Source of the DNA: FW021-bin31 sp964422465
GTDB lineage: Bacteria; Bacteroidota; Bacteroidia; Chitinophagales; Chitinophagaceae
Reading direction: 5' to 3'
Assembly: GCA_964422465.1 (NCBI GenBank)
Contig: CAYRBD010000093.1
Location: 1 to 12,477, forward strand
Length of the DNA: 12,477 nucleotides
The translations under genes and the position numbers were made by a program. Shown here one piece after another: positions 1 to 6,260 of the stretch. The number at the start of each line of letters is the position of its first letter. The first letter of the stretch is position 1. The notes under the pieces are model-generated. The model ran no database searches. It saw only the letters and a program-made list of their open reading frames with translations, and was not told the origin of the DNA.

Positions 1-1669
1 AATTAAAAATATCAGTGGATAAATGGGGGTCAAATAATCTTCCTTTTATTAATTGTAACTTTAGCGTTGGTACCAAATTAATGTCCCCTAATATGTACCA
101 TGCAGATATTTTTTTAGCAGTATCAGAAGGATCTGTAATTTCAGCGCTCATATTACCTCCCCCTTGTCCCGGCACCCATTGGGTAATGGTAGCATTGGTC
201 ACGCCTGGTAATTTTAGGATTTCCTGCTTTAAGGTTATTCCTTGCGATCCCCATGAGTTGGAGCTGATTTTAAGCAAATTATTCTTATCATATCCCAGAT
301 CCTTATGATTTAACAAATGAAGCTGATCTTTGACAACAATCATGGCTATAATTAGAATTACTGAAAGAATGAATTGCCCAGTAATTAATGTCTTTTTTAA
401 AACCCCGGTATCTATTCTTTTAAAAAGATTTCCTCTGATGATATTGATTGGTTTTGGGCGCGATAAAAGCAGAGCAGGATAAAGACCGGTGAATAAACTA
501 GCCAGTAAAATTATTCCTCCCGCTGCGGTTAATAATTCAAAATGATTAAAAAGGCCAACTGCTAAAGGATGACCCACAAAATTTTCCAGTCCACCTATAA
601 AAAGGGAATACAATATCATGGCCAGAACAAAGGACATGAAAAAGAAAATCAATGATTCGAAGAGGAATTGAGCGATCAATTGTTTTTTACCTGCTCCCAG
701 AACTTTCCGAATACCGGTCTCTTTTACCCGTTTTAAGGCTCTTGCAGTAGTTAGATTCACAAAATTGATGCAAGCAATGAGTAATAGAAGAATAGCCACG
801 GCTGAAAAAATATAAACTGTCTTTATACTTCCACCTGCATCGGTGTCCTTAGCATAATCCGGATAAAGATGAATATTGTATATAGGTTGAAATGCAAACG
901 AATATCTTGTTGCACTTCCTTTCCCTGTATAGTTACTATACCAGTCATTTACTTTTTGTGTGAAAGCATGAATGTTTGTGCCTGGTTTGAGTAAAATATA
1001 TTGTGGTTGTAACCCTCCATATCCAGATTTATATAGCCTGTTTTCTCCTTGATACGGTGTATTCAATACTAGTGCCTGGGCATAAAGATGTGAATTGGAA
1101 GGCATATCCTTCATCACTCCGGTGATCAGGTATGTCTGCACTTTCCCAACATTTGGAATATTCTCTATAAGTGTGCCAACCGGATTGGTATGGGGAAAAT
1201 ACTGCCTTTTTAATGATTCAGAAATTATTAGATTAGGGTGACCGGTAACAAACTCCCGGGGATTTCCCTCAAGGATTTTAAAATCTAAAAGATGCCATAA
1301 TGAAGTATCCGCAGCCAGGACTTTTATTTTTACTCCATCCATTTCTTTATTCGGCCGGAGGAATATTTCATTTTTAAACATGCGACAATACCCCCTCACT
1401 TCAGGGAAATCTTGTTTTAAAGCAGGACCCAGTCCCGTAAACGTCTTGCTGGAACGGTTTCCCGGCTTCATCTGATTGTTAATACTTACAATACGGTACA
1501 AGTCTTTGCTATGTGTCCATTGCCGGTCATAGGAAAGATCGTTTAATACCACTGTTGCTATGAGCAGACAGGCTGTTAGCCCTATAACCAGCCCGGTAAT
1601 ATTGATAAAAGAATATAACTTATTTCTTATCAGGTTACGAAAAGCTGTTTTGAAATAATTTTTGAACAT
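1..1669 (-). CDS. MacB/FtsX-type ABC transporter permease, C-terminus cut by left window edge
   Basis: Integral membrane permease subunit of a MacB/FtsX-type ABC transporter. Such proteins couple a cytoplasmic ATPase to export of small molecules or peptides, or to envelope stress functions; the substrate cannot be read. The frame is open with no stop from the ATG at 1669 to base 1, giving 556 visible residues. Order: short cytoplasmic start MFKNYFKTAFRN, TM1 about 22-43, a MacB-type periplasmic domain about 45-280, then the first FtsX block with TM about 285-306, the loop ETGIRKVLGAGKKQ (317-330), TM about 332-358 and about 378-402. A fourth TM (about 427-446) opens the second periplasmic domain, which is cut off. 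About 235 C-terminal residues, including the second FtsX block, should lie outside if the length matches its 792-residue neighbour. It is a clear paralogue of the gene at 1727-4105 and lies 57 bp downstream of it on the same strand, so probably co-transcribed. No ATPase is in view. No good Shine-Dalgarno; a GGAG lies about 15 nt upstream. Confidence 0.93.
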   Translation of the reverse strand, partial: MFKNYFKTAFRNLIRNKLYSFINITGLVIGLTACLLIATVVLNDLSYDRQWTHSKDLYRIVSINNQMKPGNRSSKTFTGLGPALKQDFPEVRGYCRMFKNEIFLRPNKEMDGVKIKVLAADTSLWHLLDFKILEGNPREFVTGHPNLIISESLKRQYFPHTNPVGTLIENIPNVGKVQTYLITGVMKDMPSNSHLYAQALVLNTPYQGENRLYKSGYGGLQPQYILLKPGTNIHAFTQKVNDWYSNYTGKGSATRYSFAFQPIYNIHLYPDYAKDTDAGGSIKTVYIFSAVAILLLLIACINFVNLTTARALKRVKETGIRKVLGAGKKQLIAQFLFESLIFFFMSFVLAMILYSLFIGGLENFVGHPLAVGLFNHFELLTAAGGIILLASLFTGLYPALLLSRPKPINIIRGNLFKRIDTGVLKKTLITGQFILSVILIIAMIVVKDQLHLLNHKDLGYDKNNLLKISSNSWGSQGITLKQEILKLPGVTNATITQWVPGQGGGNMSAEITDPSDTAKKISAWYILGDINLVPTLKLQLIKGRLFDPHLSTDIFN

Positions 1670-1683
1670 AATTTATTTTAAAT

Positions 1684-1710
1684 TTCTCCGTGTATTCTGT
1701 GTTTCCGTGG
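1684..1710. repeat. Short degenerate tandem repeat, period about 9 bp (CACGGA-type)
   Basis: Between the two permease genes the minus strand reads CCACGGAAA, CACAGAATA, CACGGAGAA: three imperfect units of about 9 bp. The sequence resembles the scattered CACGGAGACACGGAG-like intergenic repeats that I know from many bacterial genomes. The relationship is from memory, not from a search. The last unit supplies the only GGAG upstream of the downstream permease start. It may be a relic repeat with no function. Confidence 0.45.
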
Positions 1711-1726
1711 CAAATTTTCCCATAGC

Positions 1727-4105
1727 TCATTCCGACCGCAGGCTCTTCACCGGATTTGCCCGCGCCGCCCTGATCGCCTGCCAGCTTATGGTTATTAATG
1801 CGATCAGTATTGCTAACAATCCTGACACTGCAAATATCCACCAACTTATATTTATTCTATAAGCAAAATTCTGTAACCATTTGTTCATAGCCAGCCAGGC
1901 AACAGGTATGGCAATGACGATGGCGATTAGCACCAGTTTTATAAAATCTATACTTACGATCCTTAAGACATTTCCCACGCTTGCTCCCAATACTTTTCGG
2001 ATACCTATTTCTTTTGTTCTTCTTTGCGTAGTAAAGGTGGCTAATCCAAGCAGGCCGAGGCAGGAAATAAAAATAGCAATGCCCGCGAACAGGTTAAACA
2101 ACGTTCCGGCACGTACATCTGATTTATATTTAGCCTCAAATTGCTTGTCTATAAAATTATAGCTGAATGGAATATCTCCTGCATATTTCGTATATTGCTT
2201 TTTTACTGCAGCCATAGCTTGTTGAGCCTTGGTAGCTGTAGTACGTACATATAATATATTTCCTTTCCATTTTCCTGAATAAAAAAGGATCGGTGTTATT
2301 TCTTCTTTTAGTGAATGGAAGTTGAAATCTTTCAGCACGCCGATAATTACTCCTTTTTCCCCATGTAAACTGATTTGCCGGCCTACGTAAGGAGGCTTCA
2401 TATTCATGGCTTTTACAGCCGCTTGATTTAATATATAATGATTGCTGTCGGCGGGTGTTCCGGAAAAATTTGTTCCGGCTATAAATTGCATCTTCATCGT
2501 AGGAATAAAATCTTTATCCACTGCGGCATCTCCTATGATCATGTTGCTGTTCGCTGGTTTTCCGGGCCATCTGATGTCTCCTGTGGCATTTCCATAACTT
2601 GAAATATCATAAATATTTGAAGTAGAAACATTTAAGACACCAGTCTGCTTACGTAATTCATTTTTTACGACGTTGATATGATCAACTACATCGGATGTTA
2701 ACGGAACCGTAAAAACATAACTTTTATCATAACCAAGGTTTTTATTCCTTACGAATTGCATCTGATGACTGATCACCAGGGTGCTTACAATTAAAACAAC
2801 AGAAATGATAAATTGGAAGATCACTAACATTTTTCTAAATAAAGTGGTCCCTATTCCTGAAGTAATCTTCCCTTGTAATGATTGTATAGGACGAAAAGAT
2901 GACAATAAAATAGCCGGATAAATACTGGCAGCCAGCAAAGTGCCTAAAACAGCGTAACCAATTATAGTCAAAACCTGGGTGTTTGTGAAAGAAAAATGTA
3001 ATTCTTTTCCAGAAATATTATTGTACAAAGGCATGAGCAGCGTGATCAATACAATGGCAAGCACAACCGCCACACAAAACAATAAAAGGGTTTCTGTAAT
3101 AAACTGAAAGAAAAGTTGCCCTTTATTAGCCCCAACGATTTTACGAATACTCACTTCTTTAGCGCGGATCAGGGAACGGGCAGTGGAAAGATTTACATAA
3201 TTAATGGCTGCAATGATAAGCAATAATATGGCTACCAGCATGAATATCTGAACCATGCGCAAAGCAGCATCATTTCCTGCAGCAGTGGTCAAATGAATAT
3301 CTGCCAGGTTTTGTAATTTGAATTTAGTTTCACTGTCTCCATTACGCGCCGTTTTATACATCGAAGAAAACTGTGAACCTATTTTATTCGGATCAGCGCC
3401 GGGCAGAAGTTTTACATACGTGTTAAAAGAATAATTTCCCAGGTCTGCATCTATTGTTTTCCATGAGTTGTTGCCGCCTTCCGCGGTAAATTGTTGCGCA
3501 TAATATCCCATCGGAAAAAGTGCATCATATTGTAAGGAAGAATTTTCAGGAAAATCCTGCAGGATACCGGTAATGGTGAAATCTTTCTTATTAAACATGA
3601 TCGTCTTTCCCATGGGATCTTCATCACCAAAGAATTTTTTCGCAGTAGATTGTGTAAGTACAACAGCATTTATATTGGGGAAAAGATCGGTGCTGTTCCC
3701 CTTCAATAATTTAAAATCAAAGATGGACAGGAAGGTGCTGTCCACATAAGCCGTATGAAAGCCATCCAGCACCTTACTGCGATTATCATTCGTCAATACC
3801 TGTCCCCATGAGTCAAGGATCCTTACCAAAGATATTACCTTTGGCATTGACTTCGCAAATACCGACAGCGGGCCGGGGACGTTTGTCCATGTTACTTCTT
3901 TCCCATTGGAGTGGAAATGTGCACTGATTTCATAAATCTGCTGATAATCTTTATTAAACTTGTCATAACTCAGCTCATCCTGCACCCAGAGGAGCAGCAT
4001 AATGCCTGTAGCTAATCCTACAGCCAACCCACAAATATTGATGATGCTGTAAAATTTGTTTACCTTTAAATTCCGCCAGGCCGTTTTGAAATAATTTTTA
4101 AACAT
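1727..4105 (-). CDS. MacB/FtsX-type ABC transporter permease, full length (792 aa)
   Basis: Complete permease of the MacB_PCD plus FtsX architecture in duplicate, the usual length for the large Bacteroidota members of this family (about 780-800). Domains: cytoplasmic start MFKNYFKTAWRN; TM1 about 20-40; periplasmic MacB-type domain about 42-280; FtsX block 1 with TM about 285-303, conserved loop KEVSIRKIVGANKGQ (316-330), TM about 332-360 and 378-402; a fifth TM about 426-445; second periplasmic domain about 450-665; FtsX block 2 with TM about 667-690, loop KEIGIRKVLGASVGN (698-712), TM about 718-740 and 752-775. Likely role: energy-dependent efflux or envelope function with a separate ATPase, which is not in view. 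The ATG at 4105 is supported by the same N-terminus in the paralogue downstream; AGGGG abuts the ATG directly, too close for a normal ribosome site. It is the first gene of a minus-strand operon whose upstream region carries a sigma-54-like promoter and tandem repeats. Confidence 0.96.
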   Translation of the reverse strand: MFKNYFKTAWRNLKVNKFYSIINICGLAVGLATGIMLLLWVQDELSYDKFNKDYQQIYEISAHFHSNGKEVTWTNVPGPLSVFAKSMPKVISLVRILDSWGQVLTNDNRSKVLDGFHTAYVDSTFLSIFDFKLLKGNSTDLFPNINAVVLTQSTAKKFFGDEDPMGKTIMFNKKDFTITGILQDFPENSSLQYDALFPMGYYAQQFTAEGGNNSWKTIDADLGNYSFNTYVKLLPGADPNKIGSQFSSMYKTARNGDSETKFKLQNLADIHLTTAAGNDAALRMVQIFMLVAILLLIIAAINYVNLSTARSLIRAKEVSIRKIVGANKGQLFFQFITETLLLFCVAVVLAIVLITLLMPLYNNISGKELHFSFTNTQVLTIIGYAVLGTLLAASIYPAILLSSFRPIQSLQGKITSGIGTTLFRKMLVIFQFIISVVLIVSTLVISHQMQFVRNKNLGYDKSYVFTVPLTSDVVDHINVVKNELRKQTGVLNVSTSNIYDISSYGNATGDIRWPGKPANSNMIIGDAAVDKDFIPTMKMQFIAGTNFSGTPADSNHYILNQAAVKAMNMKPPYVGRQISLHGEKGVIIGVLKDFNFHSLKEEITPILFYSGKWKGNILYVRTTATKAQQAMAAVKKQYTKYAGDIPFSYNFIDKQFEAKYKSDVRAGTLFNLFAGIAIFISCLGLLGLATFTTQRRTKEIGIRKVLGASVGNVLRIVSIDFIKLVLIAIVIAIPVAWLAMNKWLQNFAYRINISWWIFAVSGLLAILIALITISWQAIRAARANPVKSLRSE

Positions 4106-4126
4106 CCCCTAAATTTAAGACAATAG

Positions 4127-4143
4127 TGTAAATAATATGCCAA
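4127..4143 (-). promoter_or_regulatory. Putative sigma-54-like -24/-12 promoter for the permease operon
   Basis: The minus strand reads TTGGCATATTATTTACA. Against the sigma-54 consensus TGGCAC-N5-TTGC this gives TGGCAT, a 5-base spacer and TTAC. The -24 GG is present at the right spacing, but the nearly invariant G of the -12 GC is A, so the site is imperfect. A start predicted from it would be near 4116, leaving about an 11-nt leader before the ATG at 4105. Support is contextual: an NtrC-family activator is encoded nearby and tandem repeats lie at about -77 to -119. A vegetative promoter is an alternative. Confidence 0.4.
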
Positions 4144-4192
4144 GATCGTTATTTGTTGGTTATCAATTGATTAAAAAAGGTTTAATTAACAG

Positions 4193-4235
4193 GGTGTTCG
4201 GTTTTGATACAGTTGGTGTTCGGTTTTGATACAGT
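4193..4235. repeat. Tandem direct repeat (2 x 21 bp, 22-bp period), candidate enhancer/operator
   Basis: Two identical 21-bp copies, 4193-4213 and 4215-4235, share the core TGTTCGGTTTTGATACA and are separated by one base. The 22-bp period, about two helical turns, puts both copies on the same face of DNA. Each core has weak dyad character, TGTTC on the left and GATACA on the right, where GAACA would be a perfect match. The pair lies between the divergent permease and antitoxin genes, 50 bp upstream of the sigma-54-like promoter on the permease side. That suits upstream activating sites for the NtrC-type regulator encoded at 4917-6260, but the pairing is inferred. Confidence 0.75.
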
Positions 4236-4244
4236 AGTATCGAA
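4225..4244. promoter_or_regulatory. Inverted repeat overlapping the second direct-repeat copy
   Basis: TTTGATAC and GTATCGAA flank a 4-base centre AGTA, giving eight pairs of which one is G/T. The inner five, GATAC and GTATC, are perfect. It uses the right half of the second 21-bp repeat plus unique sequence to its right, so it could be a third, symmetric binding site for the same protein. It could also be coincidental in such a short AT-rich stretch. Confidence 0.4.
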
Positions 4245-4292
4245 GGAAGACAAAAATGGATTTATTTCAGAGGGAAGATAATAAAAAATGGG

Positions 4293-4300
4293 TACTTTTG
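4293..4300 (+). promoter_or_regulatory. Bacteroidota -7 box (TACTTTTG) for the antitoxin/toxin pair
   Basis: TACTTTTG is an exact match to the Bacteroidota primary sigma-factor -7 element TAnnTTTG. No clear TTG -33 element is seen at the usual distance. Transcription from it would start near 4307, about 15 nt before the ATG at 4322. That argues for 4322 rather than the in-frame ATG at 4256 as the antitoxin start. Confidence 0.5.
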
Positions 4301-4321
4301 CGGAAAAGATTTATATATACT

Positions 4322-4537
4322 ATGCAAACCACGTTAAATATTGATGATATCTTATATCAGGTAAAAAAGCTGGATAAGAAGAGTCAGCAGATTCTTTTAG
4401 ACAGGCTTTTAATGATGGTTCGACAGAAGAAAGAAAAATCTAGCCAGACTATGCTATCTTCCATTGCTGGCGTTGGCGCCGAAATATGGGCAGATACAGA
4501 CATTGACGAATACTTGGAAACTGAAAGGCAATGGTGA
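4322..4537 (+). CDS. Antitoxin-like small protein of a VapBC-type (PIN) module, 71 aa
   Basis: Small charged protein of 71 residues immediately before, and overlapping by 7 bp, a PIN-domain gene; position and size fit the antitoxin of a type II toxin-antitoxin pair. The first 35 residues (MQTTLNIDDILYQVKKLDKK onward) look like a helical DNA-binding or dimerisation part. The tail, with DTDIDEYLETERQW at 58-71, is the acidic and aromatic region that in such antitoxins usually wraps the toxin active site. I do not recognise a named antitoxin family with certainty. The frame also has an ATG at 4256 adding 22 residues, but those codons span a -7 promoter box, so 4322 is preferred. If the partner toxin is dead, this protein may persist as a free repressor or be decaying too. 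Confidence 0.7.
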   Translation: MQTTLNIDDILYQVKKLDKKSQQILLDRLLMMVRQKKEKSSQTMLSSIAGVGAEIWADTDIDEYLETERQW

Positions 4538-4869
4538 CTGGCGACCTAAAGGGTAAAACTGTCTTTTTTGTAACCTCTACAATAACGCTATTGGAAGTAC
4601 TAGTCAAGCCATTGAAAGAAAATAAGCCGGCAATTGCTGAACAGTACAAAACCATTCTCACTTCTTCTAAAAATATTGAAATTATTGATATTGATGTTAT
4701 GATTGCTTCCAGAGCTGCAGGATTAAGGGCAAAGTATAACCTTAAGACTCCCGATTCGTTACAATTAGCAGTAGCAACTGAATATAATGCTCATCTTTTT
4801 TTAACAAATGATGTTCGATTAAGTAATGTAAAAGAAATTCGATCTGTATTTTTACAAAATATCCAGTAA
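4531..4869 (+). pseudogene. PIN-domain (VapC-like) toxin, N-terminally truncated
   Basis: The 112-residue product matches the middle and end of a PIN ribonuclease domain: TSTITLLEVL with the second acidic residue E22, TPDSLQLAVA with D75, and FLTND with D94. VapC-type toxins are Mg-dependent RNases using an acidic cluster. The expected opening strand (hydrophobic residues then DT or DTN, a few residues from the start) is absent; the protein begins MVTGDLKGKTVFF, already next to the second strand. Family members run about 130-140 residues, so about 25 are missing. A TGA at 4522 closes this frame just upstream, and the third frame around the junction holds no DTN-like motif, so a simple frameshift does not restore it. 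An internal deletion is the likely cause. With the first catalytic Asp missing it is probably inactive, though it may still bind the antitoxin. Confidence 0.75.
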
Positions 4870-4885
4870 TATTTTTTATCCAATT

Positions 4886-4894
4886 TACTATTTG
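4886..4894 (+). promoter_or_regulatory. Weak -7-like element upstream of the response regulator
   Basis: TACTATTTG resembles the Bacteroidota -7 box TAnnTTTG but has three rather than two spacer bases. It lies in the 47-bp gap between the PIN gene and the regulator, giving a leader of about 15 nt. No -33 TTG is visible. The regulator may equally be read through from the toxin-antitoxin promoter. Confidence 0.25.
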
Positions 4895-4916
4895 TGCTTT
4901 ATAATTTCCAGCCTCC

Positions 4917-6260
4917 ATGCGCCTAAAGAATGCGACAATATTAGCAGTAGATGATGATCCGGACATGCTGGCGGCGATAAAAATGTTGCTGAAGACGGAA
5001 GTTGTAGAGATACTCACCGAAAAAACACCGGAAAACATTTTAGCCCTGTTGCGGGAGCAAAAAATAGATGCGCTGCTGTTGGATATGAATTTCAGCAGTG
5101 CGGTCAATACCGGCAATGAAGGTTTGTTTTGGCTAAAAAAAATCCGGTCGGTTCGCCCGGAACTGCCCGTGGTCTTGGTTACGGCGTATGGCGATATTGA
5201 TTTAGCCATCCGTTCTTTAAAGGAAGGGGCTACAGATTTTATCGTGAAGCCGTGGAACAATGAAAAGTTGCTTGGGACCCTCCGGGAGGCTTTGAAAGAC
5301 CGTTCAGGGAAACCGGATAAAACAAAAAAAATTATCGGGCGGCAACTGCTTGGCGAGTCACAAGCCATGCAGGAGGTGTTTCAAAAGGTGAAGAAGGTGG
5401 CGCCTACCGATGCCAATATTTTGATACTGGGGGAAAATGGCACGGGGAAAGACCTCATTGCCCGGGCTATTCATGAGCACTCTTTCCATTCAGATAAGTC
5501 TTTTGTAAAAGTAGATGTGGGCGCACTGACCGAAGGTCTGTTTGAAAGTGAATTGTTTGGCTATAAAAAAGGTGCTTTTACTGATGCGAAGGAAGACCGG
5601 AAGGGCCGGTTTGAAGTGGCTAATGGCGGTACGCTGTTTTTGGATGAGATTGGAAATATATCGCTCTATCAGCAATCCAAGTTACTGACTGTTTTACAGA
5701 ACAGACAAGTAACGCCCCTGGGGTCGCATGAAGCCATACCCGTCAATATCCGGCTGGTATGTGCCACCAACCTTCCAATTGCGGAGTTGTCTGACGAAGA
5801 TCGTTTTCGTAAAGACCTGATCTACCGTATTAATACGATTGAAATTATTTTGCCGCCCCTGCGTGAGCGCAACGAAGACATTATGTTGCTTGCTCAATAT
5901 TTTGCAGGCGTTTATTCGGAGAAATATATGAAAAATTCCCCCGGATTTTCAGCTACAGCAAGAAATAAATTGGAACACTATGCTTTTCCGGGTAATGTCC
6001 GGGAGCTACAATATATTATAGAGCGGGCAGTCATCATGCTGGATGGAAATACTTTGGAGGCAGAGGATATTATTTTTTCACCAATAGAAGACCGAAGCCT
6101 CAAAGCTAAGGATACGGCAGAAACCAATTTACAGGCTATTGAGCGTAATGCGATCTTGAGAGTAATCGAAAAAAATAAAGGGAATATCACAAGGGCTGCC
6201 CGCGAATTGGGGATCACGCGAACCGCTTTGTATCGTCGAATGAACAAATATGACATTTGA
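4917..6260 (+). CDS. NtrC-family sigma-54-dependent response regulator
   Basis: Cytoplasmic transcription activator: phosphorylation of its receiver lets the AAA+ ring hydrolyse ATP and remodel sigma-54 RNA polymerase at -24/-12 promoters. Receiver 1-125: acidic pocket D12-D14, phospho-acceptor D56 in LLLDMNF, T89 and K111 conserved, with an extended loop after D56 (SSAVNTGNEG). AAA+ about 140-375: Walker A GENGTGKD (172-179), sigma-54 contact loop GAFTDA (219-224, where the usual motif is GAFTGA), Walker B GGTLFLDEIG (237-246), and arginine-rich segments such as RFRKDLIYRI and FPGNVREL. A Fis-type helix-turn-helix occupies the last 25 residues (NITRAARELGITRTALYRRM). Length 447 is normal. 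The start fits the beginning of the receiver. The kinase gene follows with an 11-bp overlap, so the two are translationally coupled. Plausible targets are the divergent permease operon and itself; the sequence supports this only by proximity. Confidence 0.96.
   Translation: MRLKNATILAVDDDPDMLAAIKMLLKTEVVEILTEKTPENILALLREQKIDALLLDMNFSSAVNTGNEGLFWLKKIRSVRPELPVVLVTAYGDIDLAIRSLKEGATDFIVKPWNNEKLLGTLREALKDRSGKPDKTKKIIGRQLLGESQAMQEVFQKVKKVAPTDANILILGENGTGKDLIARAIHEHSFHSDKSFVKVDVGALTEGLFESELFGYKKGAFTDAKEDRKGRFEVANGGTLFLDEIGNISLYQQSKLLTVLQNRQVTPLGSHEAIPVNIRLVCATNLPIAELSDEDRFRKDLIYRINTIEIILPPLRERNEDIMLLAQYFAGVYSEKYMKNSPGFSATARNKLEHYAFPGNVRELQYIIERAVIMLDGNTLEAEDIIFSPIEDRSLKAKDTAETNLQAIERNAILRVIEKNKGNITRAARELGITRTALYRRMNKYDI

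Noticed and set aside
15..308. 97-residue plus-strand open frame
   Set aside because: It lies antisense to the open, well-conserved permease frame running 1669 to 1 on the minus strand; no family features.
4162..4171. Palindrome ATCAATTGAT in the permease upstream region
   Set aside because: Ten bases of AT-rich symmetry is expected by chance and it does not match the nearby repeats.
4193..4235. CRISPR-like array or insertion-sequence end
   Set aside because: Only two copies one base apart, with no spacers, no terminal inverted repeats and no transposase nearby.
4256..4321. 22-codon N-terminal extension of the antitoxin from the ATG at 4256
   Set aside because: It spans an exact -7 promoter box, and the sequence MDLFQREDNKKW does not look like part of the small antitoxin; the ATG at 4322 is preferred.
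4870..4916. Sigma-54 promoter for self-activation of the response regulator
   Set aside because: No GG-N10-GC pattern exists on the plus strand in this gap.
4742..5368. 208-residue minus-strand open frame
   Set aside because: It is antisense to the PIN gene and to the receiver domain of the response regulator; composition (Ser/Phe-rich) is typical of a shadow frame.
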